Shown: in pieces, positions 31,107 through 40,605 of the stretch
Layout of the letters: each line of letters begins with the position of its first letter
Numbering within the stretch: the first letter of the stretch is position 1
Source: CAUZIB01 sp963663925
GTDB lineage: Bacteria > Acidobacteriota > Vicinamibacteria > Vicinamibacterales > UBA8438
DNA: 64,000 nucleotides
Direction: 5' to 3'
NCBI GenBank assembly: GCA_965237405.1
Contig: OZ250139.1
Coordinates: forward strand, 4,092,001 to 4,156,000
Position numbers and translations under genes: made by a program
Notes under the pieces: model-generated
Seen by the model: only the letters and a program-made list of their open reading frames with translations
Databases searched by the model: none
Told to the model about the DNA's origin: nothing

Positions 31107-31397
31107 GTATGATTCCTCCGTGACTGTCGATGGTCGAGCGGTGGCTCTTGAACACCTGTAACAGCTTCGCGCCTGCCTCGCGCCAGGAGTGAACGCCGAG
31201 TCGCTCACTCGCTTCGTTGAGGAGGTCGATCAGCTCGCCAGGGCGGTTGAGTCCTTTCACATGGAGGCGAGTCGCTTTCGCCTATTTGGGCTCCGCCGCC
31301 ACTTGATTGCCTCGATAGCCCGTTGCCGGAGTCCGCCCCCGGCCTGCCCGAATACCCGAGTGCGGTGCTCGAGGCCGCTGGTCTCCAGATCAAGCAG
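31107..31397. other. intergenic between parE and parC; possible decayed small ORF on plus strand
   Basis: A plus frame near 31189 gives SLTRFVEEVDQLARAVESFH MEASRFRLFGLRRHL and a second frame continues LPESAPGLPEYPSAVLEAAG LQIKQ, with a likely frameshift in between near 31300. It may be a broken small protein gene opposite to the par genes. Nothing else is seen; no clear terminator for parC. Confidence 0.3.
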
Positions 31398-33803
31398 TTA
31401 AGACGAGTGGGTTTCGTCGGGCGTCTCCACAATAATCGGTCGTGGGATGACTCTGACGAACTGTCCCCGTTGCAGCAGCACGCGTCCTCGACCACCCCGT
31501 CCTGTCACCTCGTACTTCGCGGTGCTGATCGTTTGCGAGGCGCCGCGACTTGTCTCGACTGTTAGGAGATCCCGAACTCCGCTCGATGCGATGAAACCGA
31601 GCACCCGGTCGCTCCCATCGGGGAGCTTTAAGAGCATGACACCTTTCCCTGGACCAGAGAGGAAGTTCACTTCCTTCACGTTGCACAATAGCGCGCGCGC
31701 GTTTCGTGTGGCCGCGATGACGACTTCGGACCCGTCGACGAACGCGACCCCCATGATCTCGGCATCTTTAGCTGGTCTGGCGTATCGTCGTCCGGCCCGG
31801 GTGCTGGACTCTCGAAACGGCTGGAGGCTGAAGCGCAAGGCATAACCGTCGCTGCTGACTGCGAGCCCGTGCAACGCGGGAACCGCCCCGGCACGTTTGG
31901 GTGCGATACCAGGGGCCACGCGTTCGTCCAGACTCCAGGCCCCAACCACCCGTTCCCCATCCTTGAGCTTGAACAGACGCTGCACTGGTTCACCATAGCC
32001 TGTAGACGCCGGGATATCGATCAAGCGGCATGTATAAGCGCCACCGAAGTTAGTAAAGAACACACCGGTGGCTCGCGTACTGCCTGCCAGCGCCGCTAGT
32101 AAGTTATCGCCTTCACGTAACCGCGTCGTCGAGACGTTACGCACTTCTTTCTGTCGCTTGACCCAGCCGTCTTGCGAGATCAGGACGACGCAGTCTTCGT
32201 CAACGATGAAATCGTCGGGGGTGAACGTCGGCTCGTCGGCGACGCTCTTGATCCGCGTGCGACGGGGATTTCGCTTGGTATCACCGTATGTTTTCTGGAT
32301 CTTCCGAATCTCGTCCCGGACGATGCTCCATCGCCGATTCTCATTCTGGAGGAATCCGCTGATCTGGTGTGCACGCTTTCGTTTGGTCGCCAATTCATCC
32401 TGGATCAGCAGGATCTCTAGGCGTGCCAGGCGATAGATCTTCAGCTCGAGGATGGCGTCGGTTTGCTCAGCGTCGAGTTTGAACCGTCGCATTATCTTGG
32501 ATGCCGCATCGGCCTTACCATCGGACGCACGGATGAGCTTGATGATGACATCAAGGGCATCGAAGACCTTCTCAAAGCCTTCCAAGATGTGGATTCGCTT
32601 CTTCAGCGTGTCGAGCTCGTGTTCGAGACGGCGGGTAACCACCTCGAGCCGGAAGCGCAGAAAGTGCCAGAGGATCTGGTGAAGGTCGAGTCGCTCGGGT
32701 CGGCCGGGCTGTTCGTGTTCGGTCGGGACGAGACAGGTCATATTGACGGCGAAGTTCGTCTGGAGCGGGGTGTGTTTGAACAGGTACGCCATAACCATTT
32801 GCCGATCGGCGTCGCGCTTTAGCTCGAGGGCGATGCGGACGTCGTCCGTCGACTCGTCCTTTACATCGAGCAGCGGCGGAAGACTACGAGCAATAACGAC
32901 ATCGGCAATACGTTCCACGATCTGGGCCTTGTTCGACATGTACGGCACGCTCGTGACGTAGATCGTTTGCGTTGTTCGTGTCGTCGGTCCCGGTTCCCAT
33001 GTTGCGCGAAGGTGCAGCGTGCCCGATCCGGTCTTGTAGACTTGCTTGAGTTCGTCGACCGTGTTGAGAAGATGTCCTCCCGTCGGAAAATCGGGTCCCT
33101 TGATGTACGCGCACAAACGTTCGCTGCTAAGATCTGGATTGTCGATAAGTTTCAGCAGCGCCGTACTGACCTCTCCTAGATGATGCGGCGGGATGTTTGT
33201 GGCCATACCAACCGCAATACCGGTGGCGCCGTTGACCAGTAGCGTGGGCAGGCGCGCCGGGAGGACGACAGGTTCATGGCGTGTCCCGTCGTAGTTCGGG
33301 CGAAACGCGACGGTCTGCTGGTCGAGTTCCGTCAGCAGTTCGGCGCTCGCGCGGGTAAGCCGGCACTCGGTGTACCGCATAGCCGCCGCACTATCGCCAT
33401 CGATCGAGCCGAAGTTCCCAGAGCCGTCAATCAACGGATAGCGCAGCGAAAAAGGCTGGGCCATCCGAACGAGCGTGTCGTAGATAGCGACGTCGCCGTG
33501 GGGATGATAGCTGCCCATCACGTCGCCTACGACCTTGGCGCACTTACGCAGTTTCGCGTCAGCCGTCAGACGCTCTTGCCACATCGTGTAGAGAATTCGT
33601 CGTTGGACCGGCTTGAGACCGTCGCGGACGTCGGGCAGCGCGCGGGAGGTAATGACCGATAGCGCGTAGTTCAGGTATCTAGACTGGGCGGCCTTGTGGA
33701 GCGCAACCGTGGTGATTTCGGATCCACGCGAGCCGACACCGACGTCGTTCACTTCGGCAGCATCAAGCAACGGTGCGCTACGCGGTCGTTTACGTTTAGC
33801 CAA
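31398..33803 (-). CDS. parC: DNA topoisomerase IV subunit A
   Basis: Breakage-reunion subunit of topoisomerase IV, about 801 residues from a TTG at 33803 that overlaps the Nudix gene end by 8 bases; the longer frame to 34013 has no family similarity before residue 90. Seen: SRYLNYALSVITSRALPDVRDGLKPVQRRIL, the quinolone-region MGSYHPHGDVAIYDTLVRMA, the catalytic tyrosine segment AAAMRYTECRLT, and the tower/coiled-coil region RLEHELDTLKKRIHILEGFE. The C-terminal blades are complete (TISTAKYEVTGRGGRGR). It stands directly upstream of parE (minus strand) and works with it. Confidence 0.88.
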   Translation of the reverse strand: MAKRKRPRSAPLLDAAEVNDVGVGSRGSEITTVALHKAAQSRYLNYALSVITSRALPDVRDGLKPVQRRILYTMWQERLTADAKLRKCAKVVGDVMGSYHPHGDVAIYDTLVRMAQPFSLRYPLIDGSGNFGSIDGDSAAAMRYTECRLTRASAELLTELDQQTVAFRPNYDGTRHEPVVLPARLPTLLVNGATGIAVGMATNIPPHHLGEVSTALLKLIDNPDLSSERLCAYIKGPDFPTGGHLLNTVDELKQVYKTGSGTLHLRATWEPGPTTRTTQTIYVTSVPYMSNKAQIVERIADVVIARSLPPLLDVKDESTDDVRIALELKRDADRQMVMAYLFKHTPLQTNFAVNMTCLVPTEHEQPGRPERLDLHQILWHFLRFRLEVVTRRLEHELDTLKKRIHILEGFEKVFDALDVIIKLIRASDGKADAASKIMRRFKLDAEQTDAILELKIYRLARLEILLIQDELATKRKRAHQISGFLQNENRRWSIVRDEIRKIQKTYGDTKRNPRRTRIKSVADEPTFTPDDFIVDEDCVVLISQDGWVKRQKEVRNVSTTRLREGDNLLAALAGSTRATGVFFTNFGGAYTCRLIDIPASTGYGEPVQRLFKLKDGERVVGAWSLDERVAPGIAPKRAGAVPALHGLAVSSDGYALRFSLQPFRESSTRAGRRYARPAKDAEIMGVAFVDGSEVVIAATRNARALLCNVKEVNFLSGPGKGVMLLKLPDGSDRVLGFIASSGVRDLLTVETSRGASQTISTAKYEVTGRGGRGRVLLQRGQFVRVIPRPIIVETPDETHSS

Positions 33804-34518
33804 TCGGGCGATTCTCCGAAGTCTCGGTGTTAGCGACCGCGTGGCCGGGCTGGGTCGACACGGACCACGGGTCTTCGGCTGGCGTGCCGATAATGGCGCG
33901 CAGTTCCGAGAGAACCATTGCCGTTGCGCCCCACACGCGCTCGCCGCCGAGCTCAAAATATGGCACTTGGACCCGCTGTTTGTTCCGCCAACGATAGCCC
34001 CGGTGGGGACCATCCGTCAGCAGTTCAGCGAGAGAGATCTCGAGGATCCGTCCAACCTCGTCGATTGACGGCCGAAACGCCGGGCGCGTGTGAGCGATTC
34101 CAATCATCGGATGGAGTACAAAATCACTTACCGGGATGTAGAGCTTCGATAGCATGCCGAAGACCCGGACGAGGGTGGGGTCGACGCCGATCTCCTCTAA
34201 CGCTTCCCGGAGCGCGGCTTCTCGCACTCCCTCGCCGGGGTCGACGGCGCCACCCGGTAGCGAGACTTGATCCGCATGCTGGCCGAGCGCACCGGCGCGA
34301 ACGGTTAAGACGAGCCGGACGGTCCCGCCGTTCGGTGTAGACGGATAGAGCAGGACGAGACCAGCGGCGACACGCGCGTTCGGAGGCACGAGTCCCGGAC
34401 GCCACCCATGCCGCGGACGCGGGGCGAGCGTGAGGTGCGCCTTGGCACCCGGAAGGCGCGTGTCGAGGACAGCTCGAACCTTCGCCTCAATCTGATAGAG
34501 TGACGGGAGCTCTGTCAC
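33796..34518 (-). CDS. Nudix hydrolase, CoA pyrophosphatase-like
   Basis: Protein of 240 residues. The Nudix box is present: GG-x5-GEGVREAALREALEEIGV with the REALEEIG signature (G-x5-E-x7-REUxEExGU). Together with VSLPGGAVDPG and a long C-terminal extension with PYFELGGERVWGATAMVLSE, it matches the CoA/NADH pyrophosphatase branch (NudL type). It hydrolyses a nucleoside diphosphate linked to another moiety in the cytoplasm, likely CoA. Start at the GTG 34518 is chosen as the most compact; a GTG at 34554 is possible. Overlaps the parC start. Confidence 0.82.
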   Translation of the reverse strand: MTELPSLYQIEAKVRAVLDTRLPGAKAHLTLAPRPRHGWRPGLVPPNARVAAGLVLLYPSTPNGGTVRLVLTVRAGALGQHADQVSLPGGAVDPGEGVREAALREALEEIGVDPTLVRVFGMLSKLYIPVSDFVLHPMIGIAHTRPAFRPSIDEVGRILEISLAELLTDGPHRGYRWRNKQRVQVPYFELGGERVWGATAMVLSELRAIIGTPAEDPWSVSTQPGHAVANTETSENRPIG

Positions 34519-34682
34519 CACGGTGCAGATCACGAGAGTGGCCACACGGCACACTAGAATCTATCTGATCAACCACGTTCAGTCTTTTTACTCCTCGCGC
34601 TTGGCGGGACGGGCGGCCCCGCAGCGACTAATGCGATAGGTTCTAGTTTACTGCGCCCCCAGCACCGCGACCGCTACCTCCT

Positions 34683-36098
34683 ATGACGAACGGTCCAGAA
34701 CGTCAGAAGAGCTTCGACCGGACCATTGTCGACGGACCGCTCCCGCGAGCGGTGTGGAAGCTCGCGTGGCCAACCATGCTGCAGAACATCGTTGGCGGCA
34801 TGCAGGGAATCGTCGACCAGGCCATGGTCGGCCACTTCGTCGGGCATGCCGGTAACGCGGCAATCGGTGTGAGTCTCCAGATCTTTCTGCTCGTCATCGT
34901 GTTTGTCATATCGGTCTTTAGCGGCATGGGAGTACTGGTCGCGCGATTCGCGGGTTCGAACGACCAGGGCAAGGTTAACCGGACGGTCTACCAGGCCTTC
35001 CTCACCGCGGTTTTCATGGCCGTCGGTATTCTGGCACCGGTCGGGTACATATCAGCGCCGTGGCTGTTGACGATGGTCAACGCCGCTCCCGAGGTGCAGG
35101 TTCAAGCCTTGCCGTATATCCGAACGATGTTCGTGTTTAGTATCGGCATGCTGATCTTCTTCATGATGAGTGGTGCGCTTCGCTCTGCTGGTGACGCCGG
35201 TACGCCGCTGCGTCTCGGCATGATGATGACGGCGATGAATATCGTCCTGAACGTGATCTTGATTCGGGGATTTGGGCCCATCCCGAGTTTTGGAACACTC
35301 GGCGCGGCGATGGGCACGGCAATCGCCAGTGGGTTGACCGCGATCATGTTCCTCGTGCTGCTATTTTCGGGTCGGCTGGTGATTCGTTTTTCGAGGACGA
35401 TGTCGTTCGCTCCGGATTGGGCGATCATTCGCGAGTTGTTCAGGTTTGGGTTGCCGACCGGGTTCCAAGGAATCGTCATGAACCTCGCGGGTCTCCTCTT
35501 ACTTCGTTTCATTGGATCACTTGAGTTCAGTGCCGAGGCGCAGGCCGCGTACGCGGTCGGCTACACCGAACTGTTCTCACTGATCACCTGGACGTCCGTG
35601 GGGTTGATGGGTGCGACCGCGGCGGTGGCGGGGCAGAACCTTGGGGTTGGAAGGCCAGAGCGCAGCGCGCGCGCGGCAGCGGTGGCATCGCGTATTGGTC
35701 TCGCGGTGGCGGCCATTGTGGGGTTTTCGTTCGTCGTGTTTCCACGACCGCTGCTTGCCGTGTTCGCACTCGATCAGGGGGTGGCATTTGACCTGGGGAA
35801 AGAGCTACTGTCGTATTTGGCAGTTTCCGGCTTCTTCGTGGCGGTCGCCCTGACCTACACTGGCGCACTTCAGGGCACTGGTGACACGCGTAGTCCTCTC
35901 TACATTTCAATCGTCTCGCAGGTCTTTGTGCCAATCGGGTTGTGCACGTATTTCTCAATGACTCGGGGGTTGCAGCCGGCCGACATCTGGGTGGCCATCT
36001 TACTCGGGCACATGACGCGGGCAACACTCAGCATGCTTCGGTTCAAGCAGGGAAAGTGGCGTCACATCAGGGTGAACATTGATGCAGCCGAAGCGTAG
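34683..36098 (+). CDS. MATE family efflux transporter
   Basis: Inner-membrane protein of 471 residues with twelve hydrophobic segments in two homologous halves (MLQNIVGGMQGIVDQAMVGH, GALRSAGDAGTPLRLGMMMT and EFSAEAQAAYAVGYTELFSL, GALQGTGDTRSPLYISIVSQ). GALRSAGD and GALQGTGD are the repeated hallmark of the MATE family, and the early QNIVGG...VDQAMVGH is typical. It exports cationic compounds in exchange for Na+ or H+. It stands alone on the plus strand after the Nudix gene. Its end overlaps the GNAT fragment frame by 20 bases. Confidence 0.88.
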   Translation: MTNGPERQKSFDRTIVDGPLPRAVWKLAWPTMLQNIVGGMQGIVDQAMVGHFVGHAGNAAIGVSLQIFLLVIVFVISVFSGMGVLVARFAGSNDQGKVNRTVYQAFLTAVFMAVGILAPVGYISAPWLLTMVNAAPEVQVQALPYIRTMFVFSIGMLIFFMMSGALRSAGDAGTPLRLGMMMTAMNIVLNVILIRGFGPIPSFGTLGAAMGTAIASGLTAIMFLVLLFSGRLVIRFSRTMSFAPDWAIIRELFRFGLPTGFQGIVMNLAGLLLLRFIGSLEFSAEAQAAYAVGYTELFSLITWTSVGLMGATAAVAGQNLGVGRPERSARAAAVASRIGLAVAAIVGFSFVVFPRPLLAVFALDQGVAFDLGKELLSYLAVSGFFVAVALTYTGALQGTGDTRSPLYISIVSQVFVPIGLCTYFSMTRGLQPADIWVAILLGHMTRATLSMLRFKQGKWRHIRVNIDAAEA

Positions 36099-36372
36099 AG
36101 GTTCGAATCTTGAGCGACGAGGCCTCTACCTCGAGGATCTGTTCATTAGGCCCGAATCATGCAGGAAGGGATACGGACGCCGGTTGCTTGTTGAGCTCGC
36201 GCGGATTGCGGTGGACCGTGATTGCGGTCGGGTGGAGTGGTCGGTCTTGGATTGGAACGAATTGGCAAAAACGTCGTATCGAAAGGTCGGAGCTCGGCCC
36301 ATGGATGAATGGACTGTCTGGCGGATTTCGGGCGCGAATCTCGTACGGCTCGCCGAGACTGATCCAGTCTGA
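36079..36372 (+). pseudogene. C-terminal half of a GNAT acetyltransferase
   Basis: The 97-residue frame matches only the second half of a GNAT of the diamine/spermidine-type: LYLEDLFIRPESCRKGYGRR LLVELARIAV, GRVEWSVLDWNELAKTSYRK and VGARPMDEWTVWRISGANLV. The acetyl-CoA-binding RPESCRKGYGRRLL is intact but the N-terminal 60 residues of the fold are absent, replaced by MATE-gene sequence. The start has no own ribosome site. Probably a remnant. Confidence 0.7.
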
Positions 36373-36378
36373 ACCCTA

Positions 36379-39201
36379 CTAGCCAGGTTCGTCCGACTCT
36401 CGTGCGATCATGGCACGAGCTTCATTACGGAGTCGGACGATCTCGGGCCACTCCTCACCACTCGGCGTGATCGGCCTACCGATTGTGACGGTGATCCGAC
36501 CGCGCCTGAGCAAGAACGTGCCCGCGGGAAACATCGATCGAGTTCCGCGAATCGCGACGGGTATCATCGGACATCCAGCCTCCACCGCTGCACGAAATGC
36601 ACCAAGACGGAACGGCAACAGACCCGGGGCGGCGACGAAGGTGCCTTCTGGAAAGACAAATAACGATTCTCCGGCTTTAAGCGGCCCAAGGACGGCGCTT
36701 GCACCTTTGATTTTCTGCGAGAGATCGTTCTTATCGATCAAGATGTGTCCGCCTTTCCGGAGGACAGTGCCGAGAAACGGATAAGTGGCGAGTCGCGCCT
36801 TGACTGCGAATCGTACGGGAGCGTCAAGTACGGCCATGATGAGGACAGGGTCCAAAAAGCTGGCGTGGTTAGCGACGTATACCCCGCGTTTGACACCGCG
36901 AATGTTCTGGCACCCCACCGTTGTAATCGGGCAACCAGCAAGTGCGAAGAGCAGTCTGACCCAACGGCCGATCAGTTGGTTGACCCATTGGCCCTTGGGT
37001 CCCAGGACTACGGCAAGCCACACGAGCGGTCCGGTCGAGCTTAGCAGTGTCAGCACCCATCCCGTGAAGGCTAGTTGTCCCGAACGTTTCCGGGTTCGGG
37101 ACAGATAGCCGGCGAGAGCCTGCGCCACGACAAGCGTCCACTGAAGCGCGAGCGAGCGCCGACCTCTTGAGAGTCTTCCGCTGAGATAGGCCTCGCGTGT
37201 GGCACCTCGTCGAATCTTACCGCTTGAGGTCTTCAAGACCGATCCTGGAACGGCCAGAACCACCCGATCAGGCGGTACGCCCAGTGCGATAGCCACTTGT
37301 TCAATGATCGCCGCCGCGAGTCGGGTCCTCGCCTCGCGCGCGGTCACCCGTGTCTCTGCCACGATGACGAATCGTTCGGTCCCCCGGATATCGTCCGCGA
37401 TCCCGAACGCGGCAACGCAGCCCTTTCGCACACCCCCAACCGATCCAACGATCTCCTCCACTTCCTGTGGCTGCAGATTTCGGCCGCCCTTGATGATGAG
37501 ATCCTTACGTCGGCCCGAAAGAAACAGCTCGCCGTTGGCGACGTAGCCGAGGTCGCCGGTTTCAAGCCAGCCGTCTGGGCCAACGAGCTCTCGCGTCGCT
37601 TCAGGATTGCGGTAATAGCCAGACGTGGCTGATGGTCCGCGGAATTGTACGAGACCCTCCTGCCGATCCGGCACGCTCTTGCCGGTTCGGTCCACGATTC
37701 GAATCTCGTGGCCTGGTAGCGGGCTCCCACATGATGGCAAGCGGAGCGCGGAGGCGTCGGCCGTTACCGTTCGAGCCTCACCTGTTTGCTGAAAGCTCTC
37801 GCGGTCGATCATGTCGATCTGCGGCCGGCGGCCTACGGAGGGTACCGTCAGCGCGAGCGAGCACTCAGCCAGACCATAGACCGGTGCGATGGCTTCTGGC
37901 CGCAGTCCGTAAACAGAGAATCGCTTGACGAACCGATCAAGGCTCTCAGCTTGAACGGCTTCTGCACCGTTGAGTAACACCCGGACAGCACTAAGATCGA
38001 GGCCTTCAAGCTCGTCATCGCCGACTCGGTGTGTGCAAAGGTCGTACGCGAAGTTCGGAGCGGCTGAAAGGGTGCCGCGATGGGTGTGGAGCGCCTGCAG
38101 CCAACGAGCCGGACGCGCCAAGAACGTGAGGGGCGACATCAGCACGAGCGGTCGTCCGACGTAGAGCAGGCTGAGCCAAGCTCCGATCAGACCCATGTCG
38201 TGATAGAGCGGAAGCCAGCTCACACCAACGTCGTCGGCACGCACATCGAGGCGTGCTTCGAGAGCACGAATGTTGGCGAGGAGGTTCGCGTGGGTCAGCA
38301 GTACGCCCTTGGGGTGCCCCGTGCTTCCGGAGGTGTACTGAATTAACGCTGGCTCCGAATTGTCGCGCCTATGCTGAACGGAGTGCCGAGGCGTGCTGGC
38401 ACCCTCGGCTACCAGAATGTCATGGGTTATGACGCCACCGAGCGATGGCGCCTGGCCGACGAGCAGTGCCGCAACGCGTTCCACCTCCGTGAATGTGATC
38501 ATCAGCCGTGCGTCGGCGTTACGGAGGATTTTCACTTGGCGCTGCACGTACTCTTCGATTTGGTCGGCCCGAAAAGGCGGGTACATTGGAACGGGTATAC
38601 ACCCCGCAAGTAGAGTGCCGAAGAAAGAAGAAAAGAAGGCCGGTTCCGTCCTCAGCATGATGGCCACCGTGTCTCGTCGGTTAAGTCCCCTTGACGCCAG
38701 GGCGTTCGCCACGTCAACCGAGGTGGTCCAAAGTTGACCGTAGGTCAGCGGCGTTTCCTCGCCGTCTTCCTGCCGCAGGCGGATGTGCACCTGTTCTGGC
38801 GCGCGCTCCGCATGCCATTCGAGGGTCTCGGTCAGTGTTCGAGCGGATATCGGCGCGGCGGTCGTCAAGCTTCCAGCTGTTACTGTCGGTCTAGCTGGTA
38901 GGGTCCAGGCCGCCGCTGGATCAGCCGAGGCAATGGCATGTGCAAGATCGCGCGGCGACACGGCTTCAGTCATGGCAGTGTCGCCTAGACGAACACCGAA
39001 CGCGCACTCAAGTCTGACTAGCAGCTCGACGCGCTCCAGACTGCTGATGCCGAGGTCTCGCTCAAGCGAATCGTCAGGACCGACTTGGCGTTCTGGTGGG
39101 GTGCCGTGCAGCTCACTGACGAGCTCGGCGACGATCGTCAAGATCTTCGCGGCGAGATCAGCCGAGACGTGTGAGGTGGGTGTGGATCCGGAATCTACCA
39201 C
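36379..39201 (-). CDS. ACP - AMP-dependent acyl ligase - acyltransferase fusion
   Basis: Protein of about 940 residues starting at GTG 39201. Residues about 10-85 form an acyl-carrier-like domain (DSLERDLGISSLERVELLVR with the attachment Ser). Residues about 130-660 form an AMP-binding ligase (YTSGSTGHPKGVLLTHANL, YGLAECSLALTVP, SGRRKDLIIKGGRN, KTSSGKIRR) of the FAAL/fatty-acid ligase type. The last 250 residues form a PlsC-type acyltransferase with NHASFLDP and FPEGTF. This suggests activation of a fatty acid, loading, and transfer onto a glycerolipid or other acceptor at the inner membrane; a hydrophobic stretch near 715-740 may anchor it. Start uncertain by 20 residues. Confidence 0.8.
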   Translation of the reverse strand: MVDSGSTPTSHVSADLAAKILTIVAELVSELHGTPPERQVGPDDSLERDLGISSLERVELLVRLECAFGVRLGDTAMTEAVSPRDLAHAIASADPAAAWTLPARPTVTAGSLTTAAPISARTLTETLEWHAERAPEQVHIRLRQEDGEETPLTYGQLWTTSVDVANALASRGLNRRDTVAIMLRTEPAFFSSFFGTLLAGCIPVPMYPPFRADQIEEYVQRQVKILRNADARLMITFTEVERVAALLVGQAPSLGGVITHDILVAEGASTPRHSVQHRRDNSEPALIQYTSGSTGHPKGVLLTHANLLANIRALEARLDVRADDVGVSWLPLYHDMGLIGAWLSLLYVGRPLVLMSPLTFLARPARWLQALHTHRGTLSAAPNFAYDLCTHRVGDDELEGLDLSAVRVLLNGAEAVQAESLDRFVKRFSVYGLRPEAIAPVYGLAECSLALTVPSVGRRPQIDMIDRESFQQTGEARTVTADASALRLPSCGSPLPGHEIRIVDRTGKSVPDRQEGLVQFRGPSATSGYYRNPEATRELVGPDGWLETGDLGYVANGELFLSGRRKDLIIKGGRNLQPQEVEEIVGSVGGVRKGCVAAFGIADDIRGTERFVIVAETRVTAREARTRLAAAIIEQVAIALGVPPDRVVLAVPGSVLKTSSGKIRRGATREAYLSGRLSRGRRSLALQWTLVVAQALAGYLSRTRKRSGQLAFTGWVLTLLSSTGPLVWLAVVLGPKGQWVNQLIGRWVRLLFALAGCPITTVGCQNIRGVKRGVYVANHASFLDPVLIMAVLDAPVRFAVKARLATYPFLGTVLRKGGHILIDKNDLSQKIKGASAVLGPLKAGESLFVFPEGTFVAAPGLLPFRLGAFRAAVEAGCPMIPVAIRGTRSMFPAGTFLLRRGRITVTIGRPITPSGEEWPEIVRLRNEARAMIARESDEPG

Positions 39202-39211
39202 GAGACCGGTT

Positions 39212-39811
39212 CTAGTTGAGTCGCCGAATCTGCTTAATGATGATCGGCTCCACCGGCACGTCATTTAGCCGGTCAACTCGGTGGGTTCGGGTGCCTTCGA
39301 TCTCTTCAATGACGTCCATGCCGTTAGTGACTTGTCCGAAGACGGCATAACCGAAACCAGCATTGGTTCTGTTCTTGTGGTCGAGCGAGCTGTTGTTGGC
39401 AACGTTAATAAAGAACTGCGACCGCGCTGAGTTCGGGTTGGCATAACGAGCCATCGCGACCGTTCCCCGAAGATTCTTGAGCTTGTTCGTGGCTTCGTTG
39501 AGAATGCCACCGCGAAGACCTTTGGTCTTAGTTGATAGGTCCTCTAGCATTCCCCCACCCTGGATCATGAACCCTCGGATGACACGATGAAAGATAGTGC
39601 TCTCATAGAAACCGTCCTGCATGTAAGTTAGGAAGTTGGCCACGGAGACGGGAGCGTCGCACCGCAAGAGCTCAACCATGATATCGCCACGTGTGGTCTC
39701 GATGATGACCCGGGGGTTCGGGGGATGTTCCTGGGCCATCGGCACGGCTGTGAGACCCAGTAGTACCAGGATGAGCGAGACCGCGGCGTGCCGAATGGCC
39801 GATGTCGTCAC
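39212..39811 (-). CDS. cyclophilin-type peptidyl-prolyl isomerase, exported
   Basis: Protein of 199 residues with signal peptide (AAVSLILVLLGLTAVPMAQ, about 9-27). Cyclophilin core: FHRVIRGFMIQGGGM, ARYANPNSARSQFFINVANN and GYAVFGQVTNGMDVIEEI. The key Arg and Phe/Gln positions are conserved (FHRVI, SQFFI). Catalyses proline cis-trans isomerization in the periplasm. It lies immediately after a second copy with no gap, as a tandem duplicate. Confidence 0.88.
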   Translation of the reverse strand: MTTSAIRHAAVSLILVLLGLTAVPMAQEHPPNPRVIIETTRGDIMVELLRCDAPVSVANFLTYMQDGFYESTIFHRVIRGFMIQGGGMLEDLSTKTKGLRGGILNEATNKLKNLRGTVAMARYANPNSARSQFFINVANNSSLDHKNRTNAGFGYAVFGQVTNGMDVIEEIEGTRTHRVDRLNDVPVEPIIIKQIRRLN

Positions 39812-40405
39812 CTACTGTACCGTTGCCGAGTTGATAACAACTGGCTTGACCGGGACATCGTCGTGGGGACCTTGGTTTTGGGTTTCGACTGCGGCGATCT
39901 TGTCGACGATATCCATGCCGTCGGTAACGTGTCCGAAGACCGCATACCCATAGCTAGTGGGATCAAGGCTACGGTAATCGAGGCCTCTCGCGTTGTCGAC
40001 GATGTTAATGAAGAACTGTGATGTGGCGCTGTCAATTGCCTGAGTTCGTGCCATCGCCACGGTACCGCGCGCGTTGCTAACCCCGTTTCGTGCCTCGTTC
40101 TGGATCGGGGGGCGGGGAGCCTTGGGTGAGAGGTCGCTGGTCATTCCTCCACCTTGGATCATGAAGCCCTGAATCACCCGATGAAATATCGTGCCCTCGT
40201 AGAAACCGTCGTTCACGTAGGTGAGGAAGTTCTCGACGCTGACTGGCGCATCGTCTTGAAGCAGTTCGATGGTAATGTTACCGAGACTCGTTTCCATTAC
40301 GACGACTGGGTTGCCTTGGGCGGAAGACGAAAACCCGCCGCCGATTATCGCGAGGCCCACTCCGACGAGTGCGATTGGACGAAGGAACTGCTTGGCCTTA
40401 CACAC
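39812..40405 (-). CDS. cyclophilin-type peptidyl-prolyl isomerase, exported (second copy)
   Basis: Protein of 197 residues with a signal peptide (PIALVGVGLAIIGGGFSSSA, about 10-29). It keeps FHRVIQGFMIQGGGM, ATSQFFINIVDNARGLD and GYAVFGHVTDGMDIVDKIAA, so the active site is complete. It differs from copy one mainly in the loop after GGGM and the signal peptide. First gene of a two-gene minus-strand unit; the divergent DUF349 gene is 200 bases away, and that gap should hold both promoters though none is clear. Confidence 0.88.
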   Translation of the reverse strand: MCKAKQFLRPIALVGVGLAIIGGGFSSSAQGNPVVVMETSLGNITIELLQDDAPVSVENFLTYVNDGFYEGTIFHRVIQGFMIQGGGMTSDLSPKAPRPPIQNEARNGVSNARGTVAMARTQAIDSATSQFFINIVDNARGLDYRSLDPTSYGYAVFGHVTDGMDIVDKIAAVETQNQGPHDDVPVKPVVINSATVQ

Positions 40406-40605
40406 AGCTCATTTGCTAGACTGATCCAATATCAAGGATTGCAAGATCCATAAATCAGGATCAGTTGTTTCCCCTAAATACTGTTGATACGATGTGTTGT
40501 TCCGAAAGTGCCAAACTTTAGGGACAACATCGTGAACGTAGAACTGGTCCCGAGTATGCATAATCCTCAACCACCTGTCCAATCTTTTGGCTTGACTGTG
40601 CCCAG

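Noticed and set aside
31205..31495. 96-codon minus ORF between parE and parC
   Set aside because: Low-complexity translation, overlaps the parC end, no family features.
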